Shown one piece after another: positions 1 through 8,254 of a DNA stretch of 64,000 nucleotides. The notes below the pieces were generated by a model. That model was given only the letters and a program-made list of their open reading frames with translations. It had not been told where the DNA came from and made no database searches. The translations under genes were made by a program, and so were the position numbers. The stretch comes from an uncultured Lachnospiraceae bacterium (GTDB taxonomy: Bacteria; Bacillota; Clostridia; Lachnospirales; Lachnospiraceae): contig CAMFDJ010000002.1 in the NCBI GenBank assembly GCA_945949085.1, forward strand, positions 124,001 to 188,000, read 5' to 3'. Numbering within the stretch: position 1 is the first letter of the stretch; each line of letters opens with the position of its first letter.

Positions 1-636
1 AACGCTCTTACAGAAGAGAGAGAATATACAAAAGAAGAAATGGTGGATGCCATTGTCAGGATGGAATGGAAAGCATTTGATCAGGTGAAGAACGAAGGCG
101 GAAGAGCAGGGTGTCAGGACGATTGGACGACTTTTCAGATTATGCGCAAGAGCCAGTATTTGACCTGGAATGAAGAAATGCTGGGACAATATATCTATGA
201 TTTTTCTCAAAATATGGAGAAAGGCTGGAATCCGATCACCGAAAAATACGCACGTATGATGGAGAGTACAGCACCGGAGGAATACGAACGTTTGAAGGAT
301 AACCTGCCGGAGATTTCCGAGCAGAAAAAACGGATCATGGAGCAGATCATTGAGATCCAGGTGGGGTGGATGGAAGACTTTGCAAAGGCATATCCGAAGG
401 TGGCTTCCGGCGCGCGTGTGATCCACACCAGTGAAGACGGACCTTATGAGACCTCCTATGAGACTTATCTGCGCGGAGAGATAGGCACTTATTCGGATGA
501 TATGCTGATGTTGTATGGCAGATTCATTGCCGGACTGGCCAGAGACGGAAAAAATCTGGCGCGGATGACAATGGAAAACACCGTTCACATGTACGGCTAT
601 GACAGTCTGGACAGTGCTGAGGAGAAGATGTGGTAA
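1..636 (+). CDS. DUF4125-like protein, 5' end outside window
   Basis: The reading frame is open from base 1, so the true start probably lies upstream. An ATG at 40 exists but has no well-spaced ribosome binding site. The product is rich in Trp, Met and Glu and carries the stretches NEGGRAGCQDDW and IMRKSQYLTW, which I recall as hallmarks of the DUF4125 family of Firmicutes. It has no signal peptide and no membrane segment, so it should be cytosolic. The family has no established biochemical role that I know of. It ends 3 bp before the convergent SGNH hydrolase gene, with no clear terminator between them. Confidence 0.72.
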   Translation, partial: NALTEEREYTKEEMVDAIVRMEWKAFDQVKNEGGRAGCQDDWTTFQIMRKSQYLTWNEEMLGQYIYDFSQNMEKGWNPITEKYARMMESTAPEEYERLKDNLPEISEQKKRIMEQIIEIQVGWMEDFAKAYPKVASGARVIHTSEDGPYETSYETYLRGEIGTYSDDMLMLYGRFIAGLARDGKNLARMTMENTVHMYGYDSLDSAEEKMW

Positions 637-639
637 GCG

Positions 640-1359
640 TCATTCATACACATATTCCGCAATTGCCTGCATCCAGATCTGATATCCATCCCCTGTGGGA
701 TGGACACCGTCGCACGTATCGGTAAAATCATTGTCTTTCGTGACAACTTTGTTGTAAAGATCGATATAGGTAAGAGAGTTTGCCTCGGCAAGCTCTTTTA
801 TTTTTTCGTTCAGCGCCTGTACTGCCGTATTGTCAATTCCGGTAGATCTGCTGACAGGAAGGACCGATTGCAGATAGATGCGGCATGTGGGAAGCGCATC
901 CTGCAGGGCGTGTATCATCTGCTCATAATAGCGGATCGTCACTTCAGATGGAATCTGCTGACGGATATCATTGATACCGATCATAATAAAAATCTTGTCC
1001 GGATTTTGACCTATGACAGTGTCGAGTCTATTAGCCGCGCCTTCACACACATCGGAATCGATACCGCGGTTTGCGACGGTCAGATCCCGGAAATATTCCT
1101 GCCATTCAAAGCGGGCTGTGATGGAATCGCCCAAAAAGACGACATCGGTATCCCGGTCAGGAAGCATTTCAAACTGGGTTTTGCGCTGGACATAGGAAGC
1201 GTTGTCGGTATAGTGATAGGTTTCATGCGACATGGTCTGCCGCAGAATCGTAAAATAATTGCCGCGAATCAGCAGAAAGACTGTCATGGCAAGAAGCAGC
1301 GTGCTGACAGGCAAAAGTATTAGGAACAGCATCTTGTATCGATTTGGTTGTTTTTTCAT
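640..1359 (-). CDS. Membrane-anchored SGNH/GDSL hydrolase
   Basis: A 239-residue protein with one N-terminal membrane segment at about residues 10-31 and an extracytoplasmic SGNH domain. Block I is GDSIT with Ser79, block II includes Gly99 (NRGI), block III is GIND with Asn130, and block V is DGVHP with Asp217 and His220. The catalytic Ser-Asp-His triad is therefore complete. Such enzymes hydrolyse or transfer acyl groups on lipids, glycans or peptidoglycan. The substrate cannot be told from sequence. The gene is single, divergent from the DHH phosphoesterase gene, and has its own good promoter. Confidence 0.85.
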   Translation of the reverse strand: MKKQPNRYKMLFLILLPVSTLLLAMTVFLLIRGNYFTILRQTMSHETYHYTDNASYVQRKTQFEMLPDRDTDVVFLGDSITARFEWQEYFRDLTVANRGIDSDVCEGAANRLDTVIGQNPDKIFIMIGINDIRQQIPSEVTIRYYEQMIHALQDALPTCRIYLQSVLPVSRSTGIDNTAVQALNEKIKELAEANSLTYIDLYNKVVTKDNDFTDTCDGVHPTGDGYQIWMQAIAEYVYE

Positions 1360-1403
1360 AAGTTCTATATGACCTCTTTCATATTTTTTAAAATTATATT
1401 ATT

Positions 1404-1433
1404 ATTATACTATGCAAGCCTGCAAATAGTCAA
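1404..1433 (-). promoter_or_regulatory. Promoter for SGNH hydrolase gene
   Basis: Read on the minus strand, TTGACT (1428-1433) and TATAAT (1404-1409) are separated by 18 bp, a good vegetative-type promoter pointing at the SGNH gene. Confidence 0.6.
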
Positions 1434-1457
1434 AAAATGCTATGGTGGTATTTGCAG
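1420..1457. promoter_or_regulatory. 9-bp inverted repeat in divergent promoter region
   Basis: CTGCAAATA at 1420-1428 is matched by TATTTGCAG at 1449-1457, a perfect 9-bp inverted repeat with a 20-bp spacer. The left arm overlaps the minus-strand -35 box. The element lies between the divergent SGNH and DHH genes, so it could be an operator serving both. No regulator is implied by the neighbours. Confidence 0.4.
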
Positions 1458-1489
1458 CAGGTTAGGAAGGATAAGAAGAGGAGAAAAAC

Positions 1490-2464
1490 ATGCCAAACCC
1501 AAGAGAACTGATTTCGTTACTGAGAGGTCATAAAACATACATCCAGACACATAATTTCCCGGATCCCGATGCCATTGCATCCGCATATGGTTTGCAAATG
1601 CTTCTGAAAGCCTTTGGGATTGAAACAAAGCTCTGTTATGACGGCAGTATCGATAAGCTCAGTACAAAGCGGATGCTGTCACTTTTTGACATGGATATCG
1701 TGAGTGTCGATGGCATTTCCGATATGGAAAAAACAGATTATATTGTGACGATCGACGGACAGAAGTATAATACCAATTTTACCGATCTGATCGGAGATGA
1801 GGTGGCATGTATCGATCATCACCCTACGGTGATCGAGTGTGAATATCAATATAAGGATGTGCGGATTGTGGGGGCATGTGCTTCTATCGTTGCATCTTAT
1901 TACAAAGAACTTAACGTGCCATTGTCATCATCTGTCGCTTCTGCACTTGCATATGGGATTAAAATGGACACAGCGGATTTTACGCGTGGGGCAACGGATT
2001 TTGATGCACAGATGTTTGCGTATGTCTTTTCAAATGCAGATGTTGAAAAAATCAACTCGATGTATAAAAATGTCATGGAATTCGAGGATCTCAAGGCGTA
2101 CGGCGCAGCAATCGACAATATCAAGATCTATGACAGGACAGGCTTTGCAATCATTCCGTTTGACTGTCCGGACGCAATGATCGCCATTATTTCAGATTTT
2201 ATTCTGGCACTCAACGTGGTGGATGTATCAATTGTCTATGCGGTTCGTAAGGATGGACTCAAGTTTTCTGTGAGAAGTGAAGTGGATAACGTAGATGCAG
2301 GAAAGCTTGTCTTCGCGGCACTTTCCGGCTATGGAAACGGAGGCGGTCACAAGACCATGGCAGGAGGCTTTGTACCGCAGGAGGGCAGAGTCAGACTTGG
2401 CGACAACTACCCTTATGTCCTGCAGAAATTATTTTTGGATCAGATCAAAAAGATGACGGTCTGA
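1490..2464 (+). CDS. DHH/DHHA1 phosphoesterase (NrnA-like)
   Basis: A 324-residue soluble protein of the DHH superfamily. The N-terminal DHH domain shows HNFPDPDA (His21, Asp25, Asp27), Asp89 and DHH at 109-111, the usual metal ligands. The C-terminal DHHA1 domain has the GGGH signature at 284-287. Family members degrade short oligoribonucleotides, c-di-nucleotides or pAp. Length and domain order fit NrnA-type enzymes without membrane or PAS domains. The start at 1490 is supported by an AGAGGAG ribosome binding site. It is convergent with the DUF4317 gene. Confidence 0.85.
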   Translation: MPNPRELISLLRGHKTYIQTHNFPDPDAIASAYGLQMLLKAFGIETKLCYDGSIDKLSTKRMLSLFDMDIVSVDGISDMEKTDYIVTIDGQKYNTNFTDLIGDEVACIDHHPTVIECEYQYKDVRIVGACASIVASYYKELNVPLSSSVASALAYGIKMDTADFTRGATDFDAQMFAYVFSNADVEKINSMYKNVMEFEDLKAYGAAIDNIKIYDRTGFAIIPFDCPDAMIAIISDFILALNVVDVSIVYAVRKDGLKFSVRSEVDNVDAGKLVFAALSGYGNGGGHKTMAGGFVPQEGRVRLGDNYPYVLQKLFLDQIKKMTV

Positions 2465-2478
2465 GAGCGGTCGGGATT

Positions 2479-3831
2479 TCAGTCTACATGCATCCCGTTG
2501 ATGTCAATGTCATCCCCATCCTCGACAGGAATGACGAGACATTTTTGTCCGTCTATGATCTGGGAGGTGATCAGGCTTGCACGCTCCGGTTTGACACGAA
2601 GGAATATATCACAGAGATGGTCGGATGCAGACTGCGCATCTGATAGCTCGGAACCTGCAGTTGTATCGTCATCAGATATGCCATCTGCTGTATGTCCTGT
2701 TTCGTCAGGGTCAAAGGGGATGTCTGTGTCTTCCGCTCCGGCCGGAACCGCTGTCTGTACTTTGGAAAGAGCTTCTTTGAGGGTTGCCACCTCACCCCGG
2801 AGCTCTTTTTCTTTTTTCTTCTGCTCATTTTTGGCAAGGAGCTTTGTGTCAAGAATGGCATCTGCTGTGGGAATTCCGTCAGAAAATTCCTCCGCAAAGG
2901 CTTCCTTGATTTTGGGTGCTATGTACTCACTGACCTGACAATCCGAGATGATTTCGTCAAAGGTCTCGGCGGTCAGCTCTACAGGTCTGGGATCCTTTGG
3001 GTTTTCAAGCTCTTGTCTGTCAACGATATCGCACAGAGACTCCTGTATGGTCAGAAAAAGCTCGTCAGATTCGACATCTGTGCCGGCTACGGCTTTTTTG
3101 ATCACATTTTCAAATGCTTTTTTCTGTTGCATGCCGGTACGCTTTGCGCCGCACCCCAAGGCGTTTTCCACAAATGCAGGATGGGATTCCCTGGCGTTTT
3201 TGGTATAGAACAAAAGGGTATCGATATCTGTGCTTCTCTCAGAGAAGGCAGGATACAAAAATCCGTTTTCCGGAGCACCGACAATCCAGTCACGCAGGCG
3301 GACACCGATCTTATTTTCTTCCTCCAGATAACCAAGTCCGGGTTTTGAGAGAGTGACCGGACAGAGAGAGCAGAGCATGTAGGTATACACTTCTTCCGAC
3401 TCGTCGAGCTTGCGTCCATCCTCTGTCTTTACCATCACATCATAGGTATCGTAATAAACAAGAATCAGATAATTGCCGGTGTACTCATAATTTTCAATGA
3501 TCAGATCGTAGAAACGGTCAAGTAGTTCTTCCTGCTTGAACTCGGAGGAGATAAGACCGCTGAAAAACTGTTGTTTGGTTGCAGTGCCATCCGGCGAATC
3601 CGCAGGGGCAAAAGAAAGCTCTAAAAGATTATTGCCAAGTGAACCGGAAAGTGTCTTTTTGGCAATATCCAGATATTTGTAAAATTCCTCCTCGGGGAGA
3701 TTGGGAAACATCTCATTTAAGGTCACGACTTTTTCCTTCTGTGCATTGACATAGCATCCTGCCATGCGGAAAATCGTGCATTCCTCTTTTTTGAAGCGTT
3801 TTTTCAGTTCCAGAATATCTTTGCGTTGCAT
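2479..3831 (-). CDS. DUF4317 family protein
   Basis: A 450-residue cytosolic protein starting with a conserved Lys-Lys-Arg-Phe rich segment (KRFKKEECTIFRMAGCYV), which I recognise as the start of DUF4317 proteins common in Lachnospiraceae and Ruminococcaceae. Beyond residue 300 there is a charged segment with coiled-coil potential (about 310-350) and then an acidic, low-complexity stretch (about 355-400) before a conserved-looking C-terminal tail. No catalytic motif is visible and the function is unknown. Its 3' end is 14 bp from the convergent DHH gene. Confidence 0.75.
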   Translation of the reverse strand: MQRKDILELKKRFKKEECTIFRMAGCYVNAQKEKVVTLNEMFPNLPEEEFYKYLDIAKKTLSGSLGNNLLELSFAPADSPDGTATKQQFFSGLISSEFKQEELLDRFYDLIIENYEYTGNYLILVYYDTYDVMVKTEDGRKLDESEEVYTYMLCSLCPVTLSKPGLGYLEEENKIGVRLRDWIVGAPENGFLYPAFSERSTDIDTLLFYTKNARESHPAFVENALGCGAKRTGMQQKKAFENVIKKAVAGTDVESDELFLTIQESLCDIVDRQELENPKDPRPVELTAETFDEIISDCQVSEYIAPKIKEAFAEEFSDGIPTADAILDTKLLAKNEQKKKEKELRGEVATLKEALSKVQTAVPAGAEDTDIPFDPDETGHTADGISDDDTTAGSELSDAQSASDHLCDIFLRVKPERASLITSQIIDGQKCLVIPVEDGDDIDINGMHVD

Positions 3832-3957
3832 ATGGTTACCTCATTTCTGTTTGATTCTGTTTCCCGTATGACGGGACTTATGCTTTTCTATCCATTATCT
3901 CGTATTCCGTCGCGGCGTGCAAGCGGTTTTTGCATGAAATATGCTACCGCCGCTTTT

Positions 3958-4048
3958 GTGAGATACGCCGCTTCCGTGAGACGCGCCTCCCCTGTGAGAT
4001 ACACAGCTTTCGTGAGAGAAAGTCGCCCCTGTGAGATCCGCCTCCCGG
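3958..4048. repeat. 18-bp imperfect tandem repeat, five units
   Basis: Units beginning GTGAGA start at 3958, 3976, 3994, 4012 and 4031. The spacing is 18, 18, 18 and 19 bp. The rest of each unit is partly conserved (GCC/CTCC-rich). The array lies in the 350-bp intergenic region upstream of truA. It keeps frames open on both strands, but none of these has a plausible start signal. Confidence 0.7.
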
Positions 4049-4088
4049 GTAAGGCTTCACGAAATGAGAAAAGTATAGTACAATAATG

Positions 4089-4163
4089 CGGGAGAAGAAA
4101 GAGAGAAAAAACAGAGAAAAAAAGCAGCGGGAAAAACGGAGAAAGAAAGCAGAGAAAGAAAAA
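4089..4163 (+). other. Purine-rich tract before truA
   Basis: About 75 bp made almost only of A and G (repeated GAGAAA-type runs) directly upstream of the truA ribosome binding site. Together with the 18-bp array this fills the 3832-4183 gap. No promoter or gene was recognised here. Confidence 0.5.
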
Positions 4164-4183
4164 CAGTGAGCGAGGGAGAGCAT

Positions 4184-4924
4184 ATGCGCAAAAACTATAA
4201 ATTGATCATAGGTTATGACGGAACCAGATATTATGGATGGGAGCATCAGCCAAAGCGGGAGACCATACAGGGAAAGCTTGAGGACGTGCTGAATCATTTA
4301 TCGGATAGGCCTGTGGAAATCATTGGCGCGGGCAGGACGGACGGCGGTGTCCATGCACGCGGTATGGTGGCAAATGTTTTTTTAGATGTGCCGCTCACAC
4401 CGGATCAGCTGCAGGACTATATGAACCGTTATCTGCCGGATGATATCGTGATCCGGGAGGTGCGCGAGGCCTCTGACCGGTTCCATGCACGCTATAATGC
4501 GATTGGAAAGACCTACTGTTATACCTGCTTTGACGGAAAGACAAAGCCTTTGTTTGATCGTAAATATGTCTGGACGCTCGAGAAAGAGCTGGATATTGAA
4601 AAAATGCAGCAGGCGGCGAAATATCTGATCGGAAAGCATGATTTTTGTAGCTTTTGCAAGAATCCGCAAAAGAAGAAATCAACGGTGCGCATCGTGGATC
4701 GGATAGAAATCGTCAGGAGAGGAGATTATGTGACACTGTCGTTCCATGGAAATGGATTTTTGCGCAATATGGTGCGTATCCTGACAGGAACACTTGTGGA
4801 TGTGGGACTTGGAAAGATAGAGCCCGGGCGTGTCAGGGAAATATTGGAAGAAAAGAACAGACTCCTTGCGTCGGAAACGGCACCGGCACAGGGTTTGTGC
4901 CTGATGGAGGTAGATTACAATTAA
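4184..4924 (+). CDS. truA: tRNA pseudouridine(38-40) synthase TruA
   Basis: A 246-residue TruA protein that isomerises uridines 38-40 in the tRNA anticodon arm. The catalytic Asp53 is in AGRTDGGVHARG, and the N-terminal IGYDGTRYYGWEHQP is the usual TruA start. I chose the ATG at 4184 because GGGAGAG stands just upstream; an in-frame GTG at 4166 would add six residues without such a site. It is followed by a strong terminator and then sigG. Confidence 0.95.
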   Translation: MRKNYKLIIGYDGTRYYGWEHQPKRETIQGKLEDVLNHLSDRPVEIIGAGRTDGGVHARGMVANVFLDVPLTPDQLQDYMNRYLPDDIVIREVREASDRFHARYNAIGKTYCYTCFDGKTKPLFDRKYVWTLEKELDIEKMQQAAKYLIGKHDFCSFCKNPQKKKSTVRIVDRIEIVRRGDYVTLSFHGNGFLRNMVRILTGTLVDVGLGKIEPGRVREILEEKNRLLASETAPAQGLCLMEVDYN

Positions 4925-4931
4925 AAATACG

Positions 4932-4962
4932 GATCCTTTGCACCGCGCAGAGGATCTTTTTG
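4932..4962 (+). terminator. Intrinsic terminator after truA
   Basis: A 10-bp stem (4932-4941 with 4947-4956, one G-T pair) with loop ACCGC is followed by TTTTTG. Confidence 0.85.
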
Positions 4963-5096
4963 TTTGAGTAGGAAATTTCTCCGAAATGTTCCTATGCATA
5001 TTTTTGTGTCAGGTGGATATCCTTTTTGGTATGAAAACGTGTCCGGCAGCAAAGGGACGCGCGTTTCAGAGACTGGAAGCGGACGGAGGATGTTCC

Positions 5097-5876
5097 ATGA
5101 TGCAAAATAAGGTTGAGATATGCGGTGTCAATACGGCAAAGCTGCCACTTCTGAATAGTAGTCAGCAGAGCGAACTGTTTGAAAAAATCAGACAGGGGGA
5201 TGAAAATGCCAGAATGCAATACATTGAAGGAAATCTGCGCCTGGTGCTCAGCATCATCCGCCGATTTTCCCAAAGCGGAGAGAATGTGGACGATCTGTTT
5301 CAGATCGGTTGTATCGGTCTGATCAAGGCAATTGACAACTTCGATTGTTCCCTGGGAGTGAAATTCTCTACCTATGCGGTGCCTATGATCATCGGAGAGA
5401 TCAGAAGATTTCTGCGGGACAATCAGGCAATCCGCGTCAGCCGGTCCTTAAAGGATACCGCGTACAAGGCAATCTATGCCAGAGAATGCATGATGAAGCA
5501 GAACCAGAAGGAGCCTACCATAGATGAGATTGCAGAAGAGATCGGGATCAGCAAGGAGGATATCACCTATGCGCTGGATGCCCTGCAAAGTCCGATGAGC
5601 CTGAATGAGCCCATTTACACGGATGGTGGTGATACCCTCTATGTGATGGATCAGATCAGCGACAAAAAAAATAAAGAGGACAACTGGATTGAGCAGATCT
5701 CCCTCTCGCAGGCAATGAAAAAGCTGGGAAGCAGAGAGCACGAGATCATCACGCTGCGTTTTTTTGAGGGAAAGACACAGATGGAGGTGGCAGAGTATAT
5801 CGGTATCTCACAGGCACAGGTCTCCAGACTGGAAAAAAATGCGCTGAAGATCATGCGCGGCTACTTGGCGGGATAA
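5097..5876 (+). CDS. sigG: Sporulation sigma factor SigG
   Basis: A 259-residue sigma-70 family protein closely matching SigG, which drives late forespore transcription. The diagnostic N-terminus (NKVEICGVNTAKLP) that binds Gin/CsfB-type partners is present. Region 2 has NLRLVLSIIRRF and DDLFQIGCIGLIKAIDNFD, and region 4 has GKTQMEVAEYIGISQAQVSRLEK. GGAGGA at 5085-5090 fixes the start at 5097, or at 5100 immediately after. In Bacillus and many Clostridia sigG sits beside spoIIGA-sigE, but here it follows truA instead. Its presence indicates a spore-forming lineage. Confidence 0.93.
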   Translation: MMQNKVEICGVNTAKLPLLNSSQQSELFEKIRQGDENARMQYIEGNLRLVLSIIRRFSQSGENVDDLFQIGCIGLIKAIDNFDCSLGVKFSTYAVPMIIGEIRRFLRDNQAIRVSRSLKDTAYKAIYARECMMKQNQKEPTIDEIAEEIGISKEDITYALDALQSPMSLNEPIYTDGGDTLYVMDQISDKKNKEDNWIEQISLSQAMKKLGSREHEIITLRFFEGKTQMEVAEYIGISQAQVSRLEKNALKIMRGYLAG

Positions 5877-5894
5877 CGGATCTGTCGTTATCCC
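5870..5894. terminator. Hairpin at sigG 3' end
   Basis: GGGATAACG (5870-5878, including the sigG stop codon) pairs perfectly with CGTTATCCC (5886-5894). There is no strong T-run on either side, so termination is only possible. It separates the convergent sigG and metal ATPase genes. Confidence 0.4.
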
Positions 5895-5900
5895 AATCCA

Positions 5901-7787
5901 TTATAAATGACGTACCCGCAGTGCACGAATCGCATTTAAGACGGCCAGAATCATGACACCTACATCCGCAAAGATGGCAAACCACATATTGGCGATGCCG
6001 ATTGCACTCAGGAAGAGGCAGGCGAATTTGATCAGCAGTGCCAAGGCGATGTTCTGTTTCACAATGCCGATGCATTTTCCGGAAATCCGGATTGCCTTTG
6101 CAATCTGCATCGGATTATCGTCCATCAGTACGACATCTGCTGCTTCAATGGCAGCGTCGGACCCCATGGCTCCCATGGCAATGCCGATGTCAGCGCGTGT
6201 CAGAACAGGTGCGTCATTGATACCGTCACCGACAAAGACGAGTTTTTCCTTCTCTTTTTTATGGGAAAGCAGCTGTTCAACTTTGGCTACTTTATCGCCG
6301 GGAAGGAGCTGGCTGTATACTTCGTCGATACCAAGCTGCGCTCCGACCTGCGCTGCCACTTTCCCGGCATCTCCTGTCAGCATGACAGTCTTTTTGACTC
6401 CCGCCTTTTTTAGCGCGGCGATTGCTTCCCCGGCTTCTTTTTTTATCACATCTGAAATCACAATGTGACCGGCATATGCGCCGTCAATCGCCACATGGAT
6501 CAGAGTACCTACGCTGTGGCACTTTGGACAGGAAATGCCGAGTTTTTTCATCAGTTTCTCATTTCCCGCAGCAATGCTTTTGCCATCGACTACAGCAGTG
6601 ATGCCATGACCGCTGATTTCTTCGATACCAGTCACGCGGCTTCTGTCGATCTCTTTGCCATATGCCTTTTGCAGGCTTTTACTGATCGGATGAGAGGAGG
6701 CACATTCCGCAAGTGCGGCATATTCCAAAAGTAGTGCGTCCTCTATCGTATTGTGATGGATGCCGGTGACCTCGAAGACGCCCTCCGTTAAAGTGCCGGT
6801 CTTATCAAAGACAACATATTTGGCCTGCGACAAGGCTTCGAGATAGTTGGAACCCTTGACAAGCACGCCTTCCCTGCTGGCACCGCCGATTCCCGCAAAA
6901 AAGCTGAGCGGGATACTGATGACAAGCGCGCACGGACAGCTGACGACAAGGAAGGTCAAAGCGCGATAGAACCAGGTGCTCCATGCCCCGGTTTGGCCCA
7001 TGACAATCAGGCGAAAAAGCGGTGGTAAAACAAAGAGTGCCAGCGCACAGTAACATACGGCAGGGGTGTAAACTCTTGCAAATTTAGAAATGAAATCCTC
7101 GGATTTTGATTTGCGTGAGCTTGCATTTTCCATAAGGTCCAAAATTTTGGAAACTGTTGATTCTCCAAATTCTTTTGTGGTCTGAATTTTTAAAACACCT
7201 GTCATATTGATGCAGCCACTGATAATTTCATCCGCTTCTTTGACATCACGCGGCAGACTTTCGCCTGTCAGGGCACTGGTATTCAAACTGGACGTACCTT
7301 CCATAACGACACCGTCGATCGGTACCTTTTCTCCCGGCTGTACGACAATGATGCTGCCAATTTCCACTTCATCGGGATCGACCTGTTCTAAGACGCCGTC
7401 ACGTTCCACATTTGCATAATCCGGTCGGATATCCATCAGCGTGCTGATGTTGGCACGGCTTTTACGGACGGCATAGCTTTGGAAAAATTCGCCGATCTGG
7501 TAGAAGAGCATAACGGCAATACCTTCCAGATAATCTCCGCTCTTTGTGACAATAGCAAGGAGAAAAGCACCAACGGTTGCAACTGCCATCAAAAAGTTTT
7601 CATCAAAGACGCGACCGTTTCGTATGCCGTGGAATGCTTTTTTTAAGATGTCATATCCGATGAGCAAATAGCAGATCAGATAGAGAAGCAGTCTGGGAAT
7701 TCCCGTCACCGGTAAAAATTGTAAGAGAACCAACATTGCAGCACATAGCAGGATGCGTGTCAGCATCTTTTTTTGTTTCTTGTTCAT
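5901..7787 (-). CDS. P1B-type heavy-metal ATPase (Cd/Zn/Co type)
   Basis: A 628-residue metal-exporting ATPase. It has TGES at 174-177, the membrane metal site SCPC with Cys284 and Cys286, the phosphorylation motif DKTGT with Asp328, the nucleotide-domain His366-Pro367 pair, TGD near 471 and GDGINDAP at 520-527. A Lys at about 587 and Asp608 in FADVG near the C-terminus fit the P1B-2 (Zn/Cd) class rather than copper pumps. It lacks an N-terminal HMA domain, which is instead encoded by the separate gene upstream. An extra CPKCH at 420-424 in the nucleotide-binding region is a possible metal-binding insertion. It is probably co-transcribed with that HMA gene under the divergent ArsR-like regulator. 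Confidence 0.93.
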   Translation of the reverse strand: MNKKQKKMLTRILLCAAMLVLLQFLPVTGIPRLLLYLICYLLIGYDILKKAFHGIRNGRVFDENFLMAVATVGAFLLAIVTKSGDYLEGIAVMLFYQIGEFFQSYAVRKSRANISTLMDIRPDYANVERDGVLEQVDPDEVEIGSIIVVQPGEKVPIDGVVMEGTSSLNTSALTGESLPRDVKEADEIISGCINMTGVLKIQTTKEFGESTVSKILDLMENASSRKSKSEDFISKFARVYTPAVCYCALALFVLPPLFRLIVMGQTGAWSTWFYRALTFLVVSCPCALVISIPLSFFAGIGGASREGVLVKGSNYLEALSQAKYVVFDKTGTLTEGVFEVTGIHHNTIEDALLLEYAALAECASSHPISKSLQKAYGKEIDRSRVTGIEEISGHGITAVVDGKSIAAGNEKLMKKLGISCPKCHSVGTLIHVAIDGAYAGHIVISDVIKKEAGEAIAALKKAGVKKTVMLTGDAGKVAAQVGAQLGIDEVYSQLLPGDKVAKVEQLLSHKKEKEKLVFVGDGINDAPVLTRADIGIAMGAMGSDAAIEAADVVLMDDNPMQIAKAIRISGKCIGIVKQNIALALLIKFACLFLSAIGIANMWFAIFADVGVMILAVLNAIRALRVRHL

Positions 7788-7804
7788 GGGTGGAATACTC
7801 CTTG

Positions 7805-8023
7805 CTAAAATTCAATTTCACAGTCGGATTCTACTTTTTTGCAGGCCGCAAGCACATTTGGCATAACGGTTTTGGGGTCATAGCCTTCTGCAAATTCTAC
7901 AATCATTTTCTGTGTCATAAAGTTGACGGTTGCATTTGCAACACCTTCCGTTTTCTTGGTAGCGTCCTCCATCAGGTTTGCACAGTTTGCACAGTCCACT
8001 TCGATTTTGTAAGTCTTTTTCAT
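7805..8023 (-). CDS. Stand-alone HMA heavy-metal-binding protein
   Basis: A 72-residue protein with the HMA fold pattern and the metal site DCANC (Cys11 and Cys14). The Asp before the first Cys is typical of Zn/Cd-type rather than Cu-type HMA domains. AAAGGA about 8 bases upstream supports the start at 8023; a longer frame to 8092 has no better site. It ends 17 bp before the P1B ATPase, which lacks its own HMA domain, so it probably hands metal to that pump or replaces its missing domain. Confidence 0.88.
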   Translation of the reverse strand: MKKTYKIEVDCANCANLMEDATKKTEGVANATVNFMTQKMIVEFAEGYDPKTVMPNVLAACKKVESDCEIEF

Positions 8024-8129
8024 GGTTTTGTTTCCTTTCTTTTTTGTTTTTTCATTACGGCATAAGAGCCTTATGTGAGTGCCGGGAGGCACTTGTTTGG
8101 GGCATTTTTAATTGATATGATTATGAAAA

Positions 8130-8155
8130 AACAATTAAATTATTGTTTAATTGTT
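8130..8155. promoter_or_regulatory. Probable metalloregulator operator
   Basis: AACAATTAAA (8130-8139) and TTTAATTGTT (8146-8155) form a perfect 10-bp inverted repeat with a 6-bp spacer. The right arm overlaps the -35 box of the regulator promoter. The repeat sits between the divergent regulator and the HMA/ATPase genes. Its size and AT-rich composition fit an ArsR-family operator. Confidence 0.65.
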
Positions 8156-8171
8156 CTGGTTGCAGTATAAT
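8143..8171 (+). promoter_or_regulatory. Promoter of ArsR-AraC regulator gene
   Basis: TTGTTT (8143-8148) and TATAAT (8166-8171) are 17 bp apart. The -35 box lies inside the inverted repeat, which implies autoregulation. Confidence 0.6.
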
Positions 8172-8254
8172 TCGAATGAATGAGAAAGACAATACTTTTT
8201 AGATAGTCTTGCCTAAATGGGCGAATATGATTTCCAAAAAGGAGAAGAAAGGAT

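Noticed and set aside
700..1323. Long plus-strand frame opposite the SGNH gene
   Set aside because: Antisense to a gene with a complete catalytic triad; the product has no recognisable features.
3826..4297. Repeat-containing frames on both strands before truA
   Set aside because: Open only because of the 18-bp array, and one overlaps the start of truA; no start signal.
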